This document shows, piece after piece, positions 1 to 6,454 of a DNA stretch of 12,128 nucleotides. Where the stretch lies: contig MAXM01000291.1 in assembly GCA_001751015.1 (NCBI GenBank), positions 1-12,128 of the forward strand, written 5' to 3'. This DNA comes from Desulfobacterales bacterium C00003106. GTDB taxonomy: Bacteria > Desulfobacterota > Desulfobacteria > Desulfobacterales > C00003106. The position numbers and the translations under genes are program-made. Under the pieces are notes generated by a model, which was not told the DNA's origin, did not search any database, and saw only the letters and a list, made by a program, of their open reading frames with translations. Every line of letters begins with the position of its first letter. Position 1 is the first letter of the stretch.

Positions 1-177
1 CGGCGGCAGCGATGAAAGCGGCGATCCGTGCAGTGGCGGCTGCTTTGTAAACACGCTCACTTCTGAACCGGTTGCCTTTAAAAAGGCTCTGTTGTTGCTG
101 CTCGTTGTGATTCTTGTTTCAGGAGCGTTTTTGTCCGGCCGCAGATAGCCCTGCCGGAACGGAGTCGGCAACATCAA
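1..177 (+). repeat. Upstream copy of a duplicated surface-protein/barrel junction
   Basis: Bases 1-134 align with 10873-10997, with indels only in multiples of three. Bases 137-159 are an exact 23-bp match to 11146-11168, and 160-177 match 11169-11186 at 15 of 18 positions. Relative to the downstream copy, about 150 bp are missing between 134 and 137. Those bases contain the start and signal peptide of the barrel gene in the downstream copy. Homology stops at 177, just before the transposase remnant. The two copies are direct repeats about 10.9 kb apart bracketing the ebo cluster and the giant gene. Confidence 0.85.
2..148 (+). CDS. C-terminus of a surface protein with a PCSGGCF sorting-like tail (5'-partial)
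   Basis: Only the last 48 codons are in the window; the frame is open from base 2 to a TAG at 146-148. The visible protein has a Gly/Asp/Ser-rich stretch, then PCSGGCF, a short spacer (VNTLTSEPVAF), a hydrophobic helix of about 19 residues starting after KK, and a short basic end (SGRR). This is the tripartite plan of C-terminal sorting signals: short signature, membrane helix, basic cluster. It is closely similar to residues about 1476-1516 of the giant protein encoded from 6455, differing by three extra codons and a few substitutions, so the two genes are paralogues at least at this end. The stop is created where the homology jumps into what is signal-peptide-proximal coding sequence of the barrel gene in the other copy, so this C-terminus appears to come from a deletion. 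The function of the missing body is unknown; by analogy it is probably a secreted multidomain protein. Confidence 0.75.
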   Translation, partial: GGSDESGDPCSGGCFVNTLTSEPVAFKKALLLLLVVILVSGAFLSGRR

Positions 178-211
178 ATGTATTTAAAGGGGGACATTGG
201 TTCTGGAAAAC

Positions 212-240
212 TTGACAACACAGTTCAGGGGGGATAGACT
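212..240 (+). promoter_or_regulatory. Candidate sigma-70 promoter upstream of eboB
   Basis: A perfect TTGACA at 212-217 is followed after 17 nt by TAGACT at 235-240, which matches 4 of 6 positions of the -10 consensus. It lies next to the transposase remnant and about 195 nt upstream of eboB, so it could serve either. No other promoter of similar quality was seen in 149-436. Prediction by eye only. Confidence 0.35.
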
Positions 241-246
241 TTTTGT

Positions 247-398
247 ATGCCGAGACTCGATGCACGCGGGGTAACAAAAATGATTATTCTGGTGCGCATG
301 TTGAGTGCTTTCTTGGTATAAACACTTCTGCTGTTAACCGGTTAGCTGTTTTTGATGAGTTGATAAAACGAAGACGAAATATATTTAAGTCGGTGTAG
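247..398 (+). pseudogene. Remnant of a Y1 (IS200/REP-associated type) transposase
   Basis: An ATG at 247 encodes MPRLDARGV, which resembles the N-terminus of Y1-family REP-associated transposases (typically M-P-R-x-x-R-L-D-A-x-G-V). The frame then closes at about 320. A neighbouring frame, open through the region to the TAG at 396-398, encodes a tail with ECFLGINTSAVNRLAVFDEL, resembling the C-terminal helix-turn-helix (LG-x-x-TSAVNR) of the same family. About 50 codons remain where roughly 250 would be expected, and the catalytic HUH motif and tyrosine are absent. This is therefore a frameshifted, internally deleted relic. It abuts the point where the segmental duplication ends, so insertion of this element may have truncated the duplicated barrel gene. 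The family call rests on two short motifs remembered from the family. Confidence 0.45.
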
Positions 399-436
399 AA
401 CCAACGTCCACGTTCCTTAGCTATGGAGAAATCACC

Positions 437-1273
437 ATGAAAATAATTGAACCGCATATCCACATGTATTCGAGAACTACTGACGACTACATGGCGATGT
501 ACTCAGCTGGTATTCGCGTATGTGTTGAGCCATCTTTCTGGCTGGGCAGCGAACGACGTTATGCCGGGACTTTTTTTGATTACTTCAAAGTTATTCTTGA
601 GTTTGAAACTCAGCGTGCCGCTAAGTTCGGGATCGATCACTACAGTGCGATCAGCGTCAATCCCAAGGAATCTAAAAACTCGACATTGGTCGATGAAGTC
701 CTCGAAGGTATTGATGAATATCTCGACCATCCACGATGTGTAGCAGTCGGTGAAATCGGTTTGAACATGAATACTCCAAATGAGATTACCGCGTTCAGAC
801 GCCAACTCCTCATGGCGGAAGAACGTGAAATGCCTGTGGTGATCCATTTGCCGCATATACCGAAAGCAGAAGGCGCGAGGATTATTGTCGATATTATTCG
901 TGAAGAAGGTGTTGCTCAAGAACGGATACTCATTGACCATAACGATGAAACGTGTATGGATATCACCAGAGAAACGGATTGCTACACGGGAATGACCGTA
1001 TATCCGTTTTCAAAGCTCACTCCGAAGCGGGTATCCGAGCTGTTGAAAAAACACGGTGTTGAACGGATGATCGTCTCCGGCTCCGCGGACTGGGGGGTAT
1101 CTGATCCGCTCTCATTGGTCAAGGTTGTCGACTATCTAAGATCTGACGGACACGATGACAATGTGATTCAACAACTTGTTCATGATAACGCGGATGCGTT
1201 ATATAGCGCCTCCCCGAATTGGAAACCGAATTTTTCTATCGAGCCGGTGCCGGTGAGTGAGTTTCAACGATGA
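437..1273 (+). CDS. eboB: EboB, TatD-family metal-dependent hydrolase of the ebo cluster
   Basis: This is a 278-residue TIM-barrel metallohydrolase. The sequence shows the TatD-type metal set: H7-x-H9 in EPHIH, E106 in GEIGLN, H137 in VVIHLPH, H168 in IDHND and D218 in SADWG. All expected ligand positions look intact, so it is probably an active two-metal hydrolase in the cytoplasm; the substrate in ebo clusters is unknown. TatD proteins elsewhere are nucleases or phosphoesterases, and that activity should not be assumed here. The ATG at 437 is preceded by GGAG at 424-427, a good spacing. The stop overlaps the start of eboC (ATGA at 1270-1273), implying translational coupling. The assignment to EboB rests on the metal motifs plus the neighbours eboC, eboF, eboD and eboE. 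It is the first gene of the cluster here, because no eboA precedes it. Confidence 0.85.
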   Translation: MKIIEPHIHMYSRTTDDYMAMYSAGIRVCVEPSFWLGSERRYAGTFFDYFKVILEFETQRAAKFGIDHYSAISVNPKESKNSTLVDEVLEGIDEYLDHPRCVAVGEIGLNMNTPNEITAFRRQLLMAEEREMPVVIHLPHIPKAEGARIIVDIIREEGVAQERILIDHNDETCMDITRETDCYTGMTVYPFSKLTPKRVSELLKKHGVERMIVSGSADWGVSDPLSLVKVVDYLRSDGHDDNVIQQLVHDNADALYSASPNWKPNFSIEPVPVSEFQR

Positions 1274-2220
1274 CTTTGCAAGCGGTTCAACAATCGACTG
1301 AAACCTTGCATGGGAAAGTCGGACGTAAGAGCGTTATCATAGGTTGGTTGAAACTTGTCCGTGTTCCAAACCTGTTTACTGTTCCGGGGGATGTTATTGT
1401 CGGCGCTTGTCTTGCAGCCGGCGAATTCAATAATTTTTTCTCGACAACTACCGCGTTGACAATCGCGGTTTCATTGTGTCTGTACATTTCCGGTTTGATT
1501 CTCAACGATTGGTTTGATATTGAAACAGATCGTGTCGACCGTCCATTCAGACCGCTCGTCTCAGTCACTGTCTATCCACCCATCGCATTACTCGTCGGCG
1601 TGTCGTTCATTATTATTGCGTTGTGTATCGCTATTTGTATCGGAAAGATGACTGCGCTCGTCGCCGGTGCAATCGCATTTGCTGTTGTATTTTACAATTG
1701 GAAGGCGAGAAAAATAGCGATTCTCGGCTTTATAGTCATGGCATTGTGTCGAGGATTGAATGTGCTTCTCGGTGCAACAGGAACGATTTCCGCATTGGGC
1801 AATGATGTACTCACCGCTATTCCGAGTGTTGTTATTATTGCAGCCGGGAGTATCGCGCTGTATATCTTTTTTGTCAGCGTTATCGCGAAAAACGAAACGC
1901 GCGGCATACCCAATCTTGCGATGAGATTATCGGTTCCTGTATCTCTTGCCGGTGGATTGTTCGCGTTGAATTATACCGTCGGAGTTTCATGGCTTGGCAT
2001 TTTCTCGTGTGTCGCTGTTACTTTCGCGGTCGCTAACGCCGTATTATTTATTGCTGAAGGAAAGATGCCCGAGCGAATCGGACGATTGATCAGCTATCTA
2101 ATCCTGGTTCAGACAGTGGCGCTGATCGTCGTGGGGCATGGAGTCTCTGACGCAGTCATCGGTGTTGCAATACTATTTCCTCTGGCGAATGCAGCCGGTT
2201 GTTGGTTCTACGGGAGTTGA
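1270..2220 (+). CDS. eboC: EboC, UbiA-like membrane prenyltransferase
   Basis: A 316-residue polytopic inner-membrane protein with about eight or nine hydrophobic segments after a soluble N-terminus of about 25 residues. The first prenyl-diphosphate motif of the UbiA superfamily is clear at residues 79-92: N79-D80-x-x-D83-x-x-x-D87-R-V-D-R-P, the Mg-binding aspartates. The second aspartate motif expected between later helices is not recognisable. The equivalent position reads AKNETRG (206-212), with Asn and Glu instead of the usual Asp pair. It therefore probably binds a prenyl diphosphate or lipid-like substrate but may not catalyse a standard aromatic prenylation. In Nostoc the ebo proteins are needed to deliver a metabolite precursor to the periplasm, and EboC is the only integral membrane member here. 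The start overlaps eboB by ATGA with only a weak Shine-Dalgarno (GAGTGAG at about 1255-1261), consistent with coupling. eboF follows after 3 nt. Confidence 0.9.
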   Translation: MTLQAVQQSTETLHGKVGRKSVIIGWLKLVRVPNLFTVPGDVIVGACLAAGEFNNFFSTTTALTIAVSLCLYISGLILNDWFDIETDRVDRPFRPLVSVTVYPPIALLVGVSFIIIALCIAICIGKMTALVAGAIAFAVVFYNWKARKIAILGFIVMALCRGLNVLLGATGTISALGNDVLTAIPSVVIIAAGSIALYIFFVSVIAKNETRGIPNLAMRLSVPVSLAGGLFALNYTVGVSWLGIFSCVAVTFAVANAVLFIAEGKMPERIGRLISYLILVQTVALIVVGHGVSDAVIGVAILFPLANAAGCWFYGS

Positions 2221-2223
2221 AAA

Positions 2224-3537
2224 ATGCAGCGAATTCTCGTCGTTCAGGTCGCCGCTCTGGGCCATCGGTTTCTTGTAGATAATAACGATGGACTATCACT
2301 CGCCGGCCTTCAATTCAAATCGCTACAGAGCATTTTCCCGGCGGTGACATGCAGCGTTCAGTCGACAATGAGAACAGCTGCTTTACCCTCGGAACATGGG
2401 ATGGTCGGCAACGGGTTCTATCATCGTGATTTATCAAAACCGATGTTTTGGGAGCAATCGTCGCAGTTGTGTCAAGGTGAACGGATCTGGGATTCGTTTC
2501 GGAAATCCCGGAAGCGTGTTGGTCAGCTATTCATTCAGCAAAGTCTTGGGACTGATACGGATATCCTCGTGTCTCCCGCGCCGATACACAAACATCACGG
2601 CGGAATGATACAGGATTGCTATTCCAGACCGTCCGGCCTCTATTCAAAGATCGTGAAAAAGATAGGACGACCTTTCAAACTAGGCTGGTATTGGGGTCCG
2701 GTGGCATCCGTAAAAAGTTCACAGTGGATCGTTGACGCGACGGTTGAAGTCATGCAATCCGAATCGCCTGATTTGTTGTTCACATATCTGCCGCATCTGG
2801 ATTATGAACTCCAGCGAAGCGGTCCGGATTCAGAAGAATCCGGGCGAGCGTTTGCCCAACTCAAACTGCTTTTAAACAAACTTCTCGACGAGGCTCGAGA
2901 CGTCGGATACAAGATTCTAGTCTATAGCGATTACGCGATTTCAAACGTCAGCCGTCCGGTATTTCCAAACCGTCTGTTAAGACGTGCCGGATTATTTCAA
3001 ACGCGTCAAATCCGGAAAATGCAATATCCTGATTTCTATTCAAGTCGCGCGTTCGCTGTTGTTGATCATCAAATCGCGCATATCGTCATAAACGACCCCT
3101 CGGCGATTGACGCTGTTCGTGAATTGTTCAGTGCCACAGAAGGCATCGCGGAAGTCCTTGGCGATGACGAGAAAAAGCAGTGCGGAATCGATCATCCTCG
3201 ATCGGGTGATTTGGTAATAGTTTCAGACAGCGATGCCTGGTTTGCATATCCCTGGTGGGAGGAAAAGAGTGAAGCGCCGGAGTACGCCACACATATTGAT
3301 ATCCACAATAAGCCTGGATATGACCCCTGTGAGTTGTTTTTCGGGTTCCCGCCTCCGTTCGCGGTGTCGACTGACGCGACAAAGATACATGGCTCACACG
3401 GTCGAATCGGTGCAGGGACAGACACTGTATGGGCGATGGATTCCGATCTTGGAATGAGTGGCGAGCCGGCAGACCTGAGAGAGCTTGCTGCAGCGTTACG
3501 GGAGCTCTTGTCGAAGCAAGGGCTCGACAAAAAATAA
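2224..3537 (+). CDS. eboF: EboF, nucleotide pyrophosphatase/phosphodiesterase-fold protein
   Basis: A 437-residue member of the alkaline-phosphatase superfamily, type I phosphodiesterase branch. The nucleophile region is visible as FPAVTCSVQ (T42 as candidate nucleophile), followed by LPSEHGMVGNGFY (54-66). Later blocks are YLPHLDYELQRSGP (188-201), YSDYAI (234-239), DHQIAHI (281-287) and NKPGYDPCELF (362-372). These match the phosphodiesterase seen with ebo genes. Against classical NPP enzymes several metal-ligand positions look changed: no Asp in ILVVQVAALG at the N-terminus, Gln/Arg where GH is expected after D193, Tyr237 where SDHG has His, and Pro where HGYD has His. It may thus have an altered metal site or be non-catalytic. 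GGGAG at 2212-2216 sits 7 nt before the ATG. No signal peptide is seen, so it is likely cytoplasmic. The letter eboF follows the naming in which this enzyme is the sixth ebo gene; the family assignment is firmer than the letter. Confidence 0.85.
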   Translation: MQRILVVQVAALGHRFLVDNNDGLSLAGLQFKSLQSIFPAVTCSVQSTMRTAALPSEHGMVGNGFYHRDLSKPMFWEQSSQLCQGERIWDSFRKSRKRVGQLFIQQSLGTDTDILVSPAPIHKHHGGMIQDCYSRPSGLYSKIVKKIGRPFKLGWYWGPVASVKSSQWIVDATVEVMQSESPDLLFTYLPHLDYELQRSGPDSEESGRAFAQLKLLLNKLLDEARDVGYKILVYSDYAISNVSRPVFPNRLLRRAGLFQTRQIRKMQYPDFYSSRAFAVVDHQIAHIVINDPSAIDAVRELFSATEGIAEVLGDDEKKQCGIDHPRSGDLVIVSDSDAWFAYPWWEEKSEAPEYATHIDIHNKPGYDPCELFFGFPPPFAVSTDATKIHGSHGRIGAGTDTVWAMDSDLGMSGEPADLRELAAALRELLSKQGLDKK

Positions 3538-3569
3538 CTTAGCATTTTTGCATCCCGACTTCATCATAT

Positions 3570-3648
3570 CTTTAACCGATCTTCAATCGCAAAAGTCCTC
3601 GAAATAGCTCGCTATTCCTGCGGTTTTGCTCAATCAGATCGATTAAAG
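3570..3648. repeat. Palindromic intergenic element between eboF and eboD
   Basis: This 79-bp imperfect palindrome is centred near 3609. The left arm 3570-3594 (CTTTAACCGATC, then an unpaired block, then GCAAAA) pairs with 3624-3648, with one mismatch in the outer 12 bp. The inner arms AATAGC and GCTATT form the stem tip around a very short loop, and the shoulder carries TCCTCG opposite CTGCGG. Its architecture (AAAA-TCCTCG, self-complementary tip, CGG-TTTT) is shared with the palindrome at 6004-6124, so both probably belong to one dispersed family. As RNA it would separate the eboB-C-F message from eboD-E and could attenuate or protect it. It has no classical terminator U-tract. Confidence 0.75.
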
Positions 3649-3651
3649 CTA

Positions 3652-3693
3652 CGGCAAATTCGGGCGCAAATTCTACCAAGTTATTTTTTGCCG
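3652..3693. repeat. Second inverted repeat in the eboF-eboD gap
   Basis: CGGCAAA at 3652-3658 is the exact reverse complement of TTTGCCG at 3687-3693, with a 28-nt interior. It lies three bases after the larger palindrome and 38 nt before the eboD start. Together the two account for most of the 194-nt gap, which otherwise shows no small ORF or clear promoter. The arms are short, so chance is possible. Confidence 0.4.
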
Positions 3694-3731
3694 AGCCCCA
3701 ATAACGGACATTAACAGAAAAGAGTAAAGCT

Positions 3732-4874
3732 ATGACTGTCAACTTATCCGTCAACATCCCGTATAAATTCGATATTTTGTTCACAAACGATATCTTCGCT
3801 GATGATAACGAGACACTCGCAAGAGCCTTTGCCGGCAGCAATCGTCGGGCGCTGTTTTTTCTCGACTCAGGTGTTGCGGGAGCCTGTCCTGATATTGTTG
3901 AGCGAATCGACCGCTGGTGTCAGCGACATGCGATACAGAATGTTACCGCAGTACAAATCGTTCCCGGCGGCGAACAAATCAAGAATAGTCTCGATATCCT
4001 CGATCGTGTAGGAGTTCTCGCCAGTGAATTTGGGATTTGTCGTCATTCTTATATCGTGATCATCGGAGGCGGTGCGGTATTGGACGCTGTTGGGTTTGCG
4101 GCCGGGACTGTGCATCGTGGCATCAGACAAATTCGCGTTCCCACGACGGTTCTTTCTCAGGACGATTCCGGCGTGGGTGTTAAAAATGGACTAAACCGGT
4201 TCGGGATCAAGAACTACTATGGCGGCTACGCGCCGCCGGTCGCCGTGGTTAACGATATTCTATTACTAAAAACACTGGACGATAGGGATTGGATAAGTGG
4301 TGTCTCGGAGGCGTTCAAGGTCGCTATTATCAAGGATAAACCGTTTTTGAATTTCCTGATCGCTAATGCTGAAAAAATCCCGTCGCGTGACATCGACGCG
4401 ATGGAAAAGATCGTGCATCGTAGCGCGACGCTCCACGTTGAGCACATTAATGTCAGTGGCGACCCGTTCGAAACCGGATCCGCGAGGCCTCTGGATTTTG
4501 GACACTGGGCGGCACATAAGCTCGAAATGATGACAAATAACGAGCTGCGGCACGGTGAAGCGGTTGCAATCGGAATCGCGATAGATATGTGTTGCGCTCG
4601 AGAACTGGGACTGATTTCCAACGATGATTTCGACCGTGTCATCAAAGCGATGGAAACCGCCGGAATGTCTCTCTGGAATAACGCATTGCTGGAACGAAAT
4701 ACAGGTGGTGAATTGATAGTTATCGACGGGCTGGAATTATTCCGCGAGCACCTCGGCGGACAACTGACGCTTGCCATGCCGGATGGATTGGGAAAAAAAA
4801 TGGATATCAACCAGTTGTCGATATCGCTGGTTGAAAGAGCAATCGCCGTGCTTTTGGAACGTTCCGGTCGATGA
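3732..4874 (+). CDS. eboD: EboD, 3-dehydroquinate-synthase-like sugar-phosphate cyclase
   Basis: A 380-residue member of the dehydroquinate synthase / sugar-phosphate cyclase superfamily. Visible features are PGGEQIKNS (78-86), the NAD-binding block IGGGAVLDAVGFAAG (111-125) followed by HRGI and RVPTTVLSQDDSGVGVKNG (135-153), and the Zn-ligand positions E193 in SGVSEAFK, H258 in LDFGHWAAHKLE and H274 in LRHGEAVAIGIA. The core site looks intact, so a NAD- and metal-dependent cyclisation of a sugar phosphate is plausible. No other shikimate gene is nearby and ebo neighbours flank it, so it should not be called aroB; the ebo-type cyclase has no established substrate. A purine-rich AAAAGAG ends at 3724, 7 nt before the ATG. 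The end overlaps eboE by ATGA (4871-4874). The 194-nt gap before it suggests differential expression relative to eboB-C-F. Confidence 0.88.
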   Translation: MTVNLSVNIPYKFDILFTNDIFADDNETLARAFAGSNRRALFFLDSGVAGACPDIVERIDRWCQRHAIQNVTAVQIVPGGEQIKNSLDILDRVGVLASEFGICRHSYIVIIGGGAVLDAVGFAAGTVHRGIRQIRVPTTVLSQDDSGVGVKNGLNRFGIKNYYGGYAPPVAVVNDILLLKTLDDRDWISGVSEAFKVAIIKDKPFLNFLIANAEKIPSRDIDAMEKIVHRSATLHVEHINVSGDPFETGSARPLDFGHWAAHKLEMMTNNELRHGEAVAIGIAIDMCCARELGLISNDDFDRVIKAMETAGMSLWNNALLERNTGGELIVIDGLELFREHLGGQLTLAMPDGLGKKMDINQLSISLVERAIAVLLERSGR

Positions 4875-6022
4875 ACATCAACGATGCTCATTTATGCTAT
4901 TGCCTGAATATCCATTGTGGCGAATCGTTGTCTGATATTATTCAGGCGATTAAGTGTTATGCTGCAGCTGTAAAGAGACGAGTTTGCCCCAACATGCCTT
5001 TTGGCCTGGGATTGCGCCTTTCCAAACTTGCGGCAGATGAATTGAAGCAAGATTTACTACGGTTTCACGAAGGGCTCGACAGAGCAGGAATGTATGTATT
5101 CACGGTAAACGGGTTCGCGTTCGGCCGGTTTCACGACGCTCAAGTTAAAGAAAACGTCTACCTGCCGGACTGGTCGTCTACTGACCGATTAGATTACACG
5201 GTGTCGTTAGCCGAGATATTGGCGACGCTATTGCCGGACGATATATCCGAAGGATCGATCAGCACTGTGCCTGTCAACTATGGAAAAGCGATCCATCCCG
5301 GAGCGGTCGACAACCTGCTTGAATGTGCAAGGAAACTGAAGACGATCCATTCAAAGACCGGAAAAAAAATCATGCTTGCTCTAGAACCGGAGCCTGACTG
5401 TTTTCTTGAAACATCCGATGACGTTATCCGCTTTTGGGAGGATTACATCTCGCCGATGTCTCGTCCTCTCCATAACTATCTTGGTATCTGCGTTGATGCG
5501 TGCCACGCAAGCTGTTGTTTCGAACGACCCGCGGATTACCTGAAGAGGATATGCGATGCAGGTATCTCTGTTCCGAAGATACAGATCTCCGCGGCCTTGT
5601 CATTATCCGTCGAAAATGACGTGTCGCTGTCTCTTGAGCTGTTCGCGGATGACGTGTATCTCCATCAAGTTCGAGTAAGAACATCGGATGGAATACAACA
5701 GTATCCCGATCTGCTGGATGCGATCACCGCGACACCGGCCGGTGATTGGCGAGTGCATTACCACGTCCCGATTTATAAGAATAAAATCACCGGATTATCC
5801 AGTATTGAAACAACCTCATGTGAACTCGATCGCGATTTTTTCCAATTAGCTAACACGCCTGGCAGGCATCTTGAAATAGAGACTTATACATTCAATATCA
5901 TTCCCGGTCGGACATGCAATGTCATAGCCTCGATTACGTCGGAGTATGAATTCGTAATCGAGGGTTGCGCTAAGGAACGGGGACGAAATAACTTCCGCAA
6001 TTATAGACCTTCACATATATAA
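4871..6022 (+). CDS. eboE: EboE, xylose-isomerase-like TIM-barrel metabolite traffic protein
   Basis: A 383-residue protein of the sugar-phosphate isomerase/AP-endonuclease-2 TIM-barrel group, recognisable as EboE. Blocks seen in order are HLCYCLNIHCGES (7-19), FTVNGFAFGRFH (77-88), VKENVYLPDW (92-101), GSISTVPVNYG (128-138), LALEPEPDCFLET (169-181), GICVDACHAS (205-214), PKIQIS (235-240), LHQVRVR (264-270), WRVHYHVP (293-300) and HLEIETYTF (333-341). Likely metal-ligand candidates include E172 or E174, D209, H212, H265, H296 or H298, and E335 or E337. The product name 'metabolite traffic protein' comes from the export phenotype of ebo mutants in cyanobacteria; the chemistry is unknown. The start overlaps the eboD stop and the Shine-Dalgarno is weak, consistent with coupling. 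Residues 379-383 and the stop are encoded inside the left arm of a 121-bp palindrome, so the native C-terminus may have been altered by that element. Confidence 0.9.
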   Translation: MNINDAHLCYCLNIHCGESLSDIIQAIKCYAAAVKRRVCPNMPFGLGLRLSKLAADELKQDLLRFHEGLDRAGMYVFTVNGFAFGRFHDAQVKENVYLPDWSSTDRLDYTVSLAEILATLLPDDISEGSISTVPVNYGKAIHPGAVDNLLECARKLKTIHSKTGKKIMLALEPEPDCFLETSDDVIRFWEDYISPMSRPLHNYLGICVDACHASCCFERPADYLKRICDAGISVPKIQISAALSLSVENDVSLSLELFADDVYLHQVRVRTSDGIQQYPDLLDAITATPAGDWRVHYHVPIYKNKITGLSSIETTSCELDRDFFQLANTPGRHLEIETYTFNIIPGRTCNVIASITSEYEFVIEGCAKERGRNNFRNYRPSHI

Positions 6023-6124
6023 TTGCACGGCGTTATCGGTCAAAATCCTCGACAACGTACCCCAATGTACGCCTTACTCGGATTTTTCCCTCTAGCCTTG
6101 TGCAATTAATTATCTGAAGGTCTA
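6004..6124. repeat. 121-bp palindromic element overlapping the 3' end of eboE
   Basis: Centred near 6064. The arms TAGACCTTCA (6004-6013) and TGAAGGTCTA (6115-6124) are perfect complements. AATTGCAC (6021-6028) pairs with GTGCAATT (6100-6107) at exactly symmetric spacing. AAAATCC (6042-6048) pairs with GGATTTT (6080-6086), and CGTAC (6056-6060) with GTACG (6067-6071) around a CCCAAT loop. As RNA it would fold into a very long hairpin at the end of the eboD-E transcript, probably acting as a 3' stabiliser or terminator-like end. It shares the AAAA-TCCTCG ... CGG-TTTT plan with 3570-3648. Confidence 0.85.
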
Positions 6125-6251
6125 TCTACACGATATCTCCTATCTTTTTGCTCAGTCCTATCCAACGAGCCGTCACCCTGTTTTCGAGACAACCCGATAT
6201 CCGTCGAAACGTCCAACATGATGCAAATGTCAGGCGCCAATCTTTAAAAAA

Positions 6252-6341
6252 GCATTGTTAAATAAGAATAGGTTTAAACAATGTTTATTGTATTATTTCA
6301 ACGTATTGCTATATGGTAAAACTATCCAAAATTAACAATGC
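6252..6341. repeat. AT-rich 90-bp stretch bounded by a 10-bp inverted repeat
   Basis: GCATTGTTAA at 6252-6261 is the exact reverse complement of TTAACAATGC at 6332-6341, and both ends abut A-rich runs. The inside is strongly AT-rich with no ORF of note. It could be a small element with terminal inverted repeats or simply a promoter-proximal AT-rich block. Flanking target duplications are not evident. Confidence 0.35.
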
Positions 6342-6362
6342 CCAAAAAAATACGCGAGTTAC

Positions 6363-6391
6363 TTGACACTACCGAAAACCATAGTCATACT
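6363..6391 (+). promoter_or_regulatory. Candidate sigma-70 promoter of the giant surface gene
   Basis: A perfect TTGACA at 6363-6368 and CATACT at 6386-6391 (4 of 6 matches) are separated by 17 nt. The site is about 60 nt upstream of the start at 6455, inside an AT-rich stretch, giving a leader of roughly 55 nt. Predicted by eye. Confidence 0.45.
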
Positions 6392-6454
6392 TATTTATAT
6401 TACGGGTGGTTTGATGAAGTCTCCTCGAAGGGTTAACTCAATTAAAGGACTAAG

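Larger units (their letters stand above)
6023..6454. other. Intergenic region between eboE and the giant surface gene
   Basis: After the palindrome ends at 6124, I see no ORF, tRNA or conserved RNA in 6125-6251. The rest is AT-rich and holds the inverted repeat 6252-6341 and the promoter candidate at 6363-6391. The composition shift at about 6240 marks the change from ebo-type to surface-gene-type sequence. Confidence 0.6.

Noticed and set aside
149..436. A remnant of eboA upstream of eboB
   Set aside because: Frames here read as duplicated barrel-gene debris and a Y1 transposase relic; nothing resembling EboA was found.
503..940. 145-codon minus-strand open frame within eboB
   Set aside because: It lies wholly opposite a gene with intact metal motifs and shows no family features.
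3732..4874. Annotation as shikimate-pathway aroB
   Set aside because: The fold and ligands fit, but the ebo neighbours and absence of shikimate genes make the ebo-type cyclase a better reading.
4226..4891. 221-codon open frame on the minus strand opposite eboD
   Set aside because: It is an antisense shadow of a clear dehydroquinate-synthase-like gene, with low-complexity Ser/Ile-rich composition, no recognisable domain and no convincing ribosome binding site.
6004..6124. Classical rho-independent terminator after eboE
   Set aside because: The hairpin is far longer than usual and the T-run (GGATTTTT) is inside the stem, not after it; a terminator-like role is possible but not shown.
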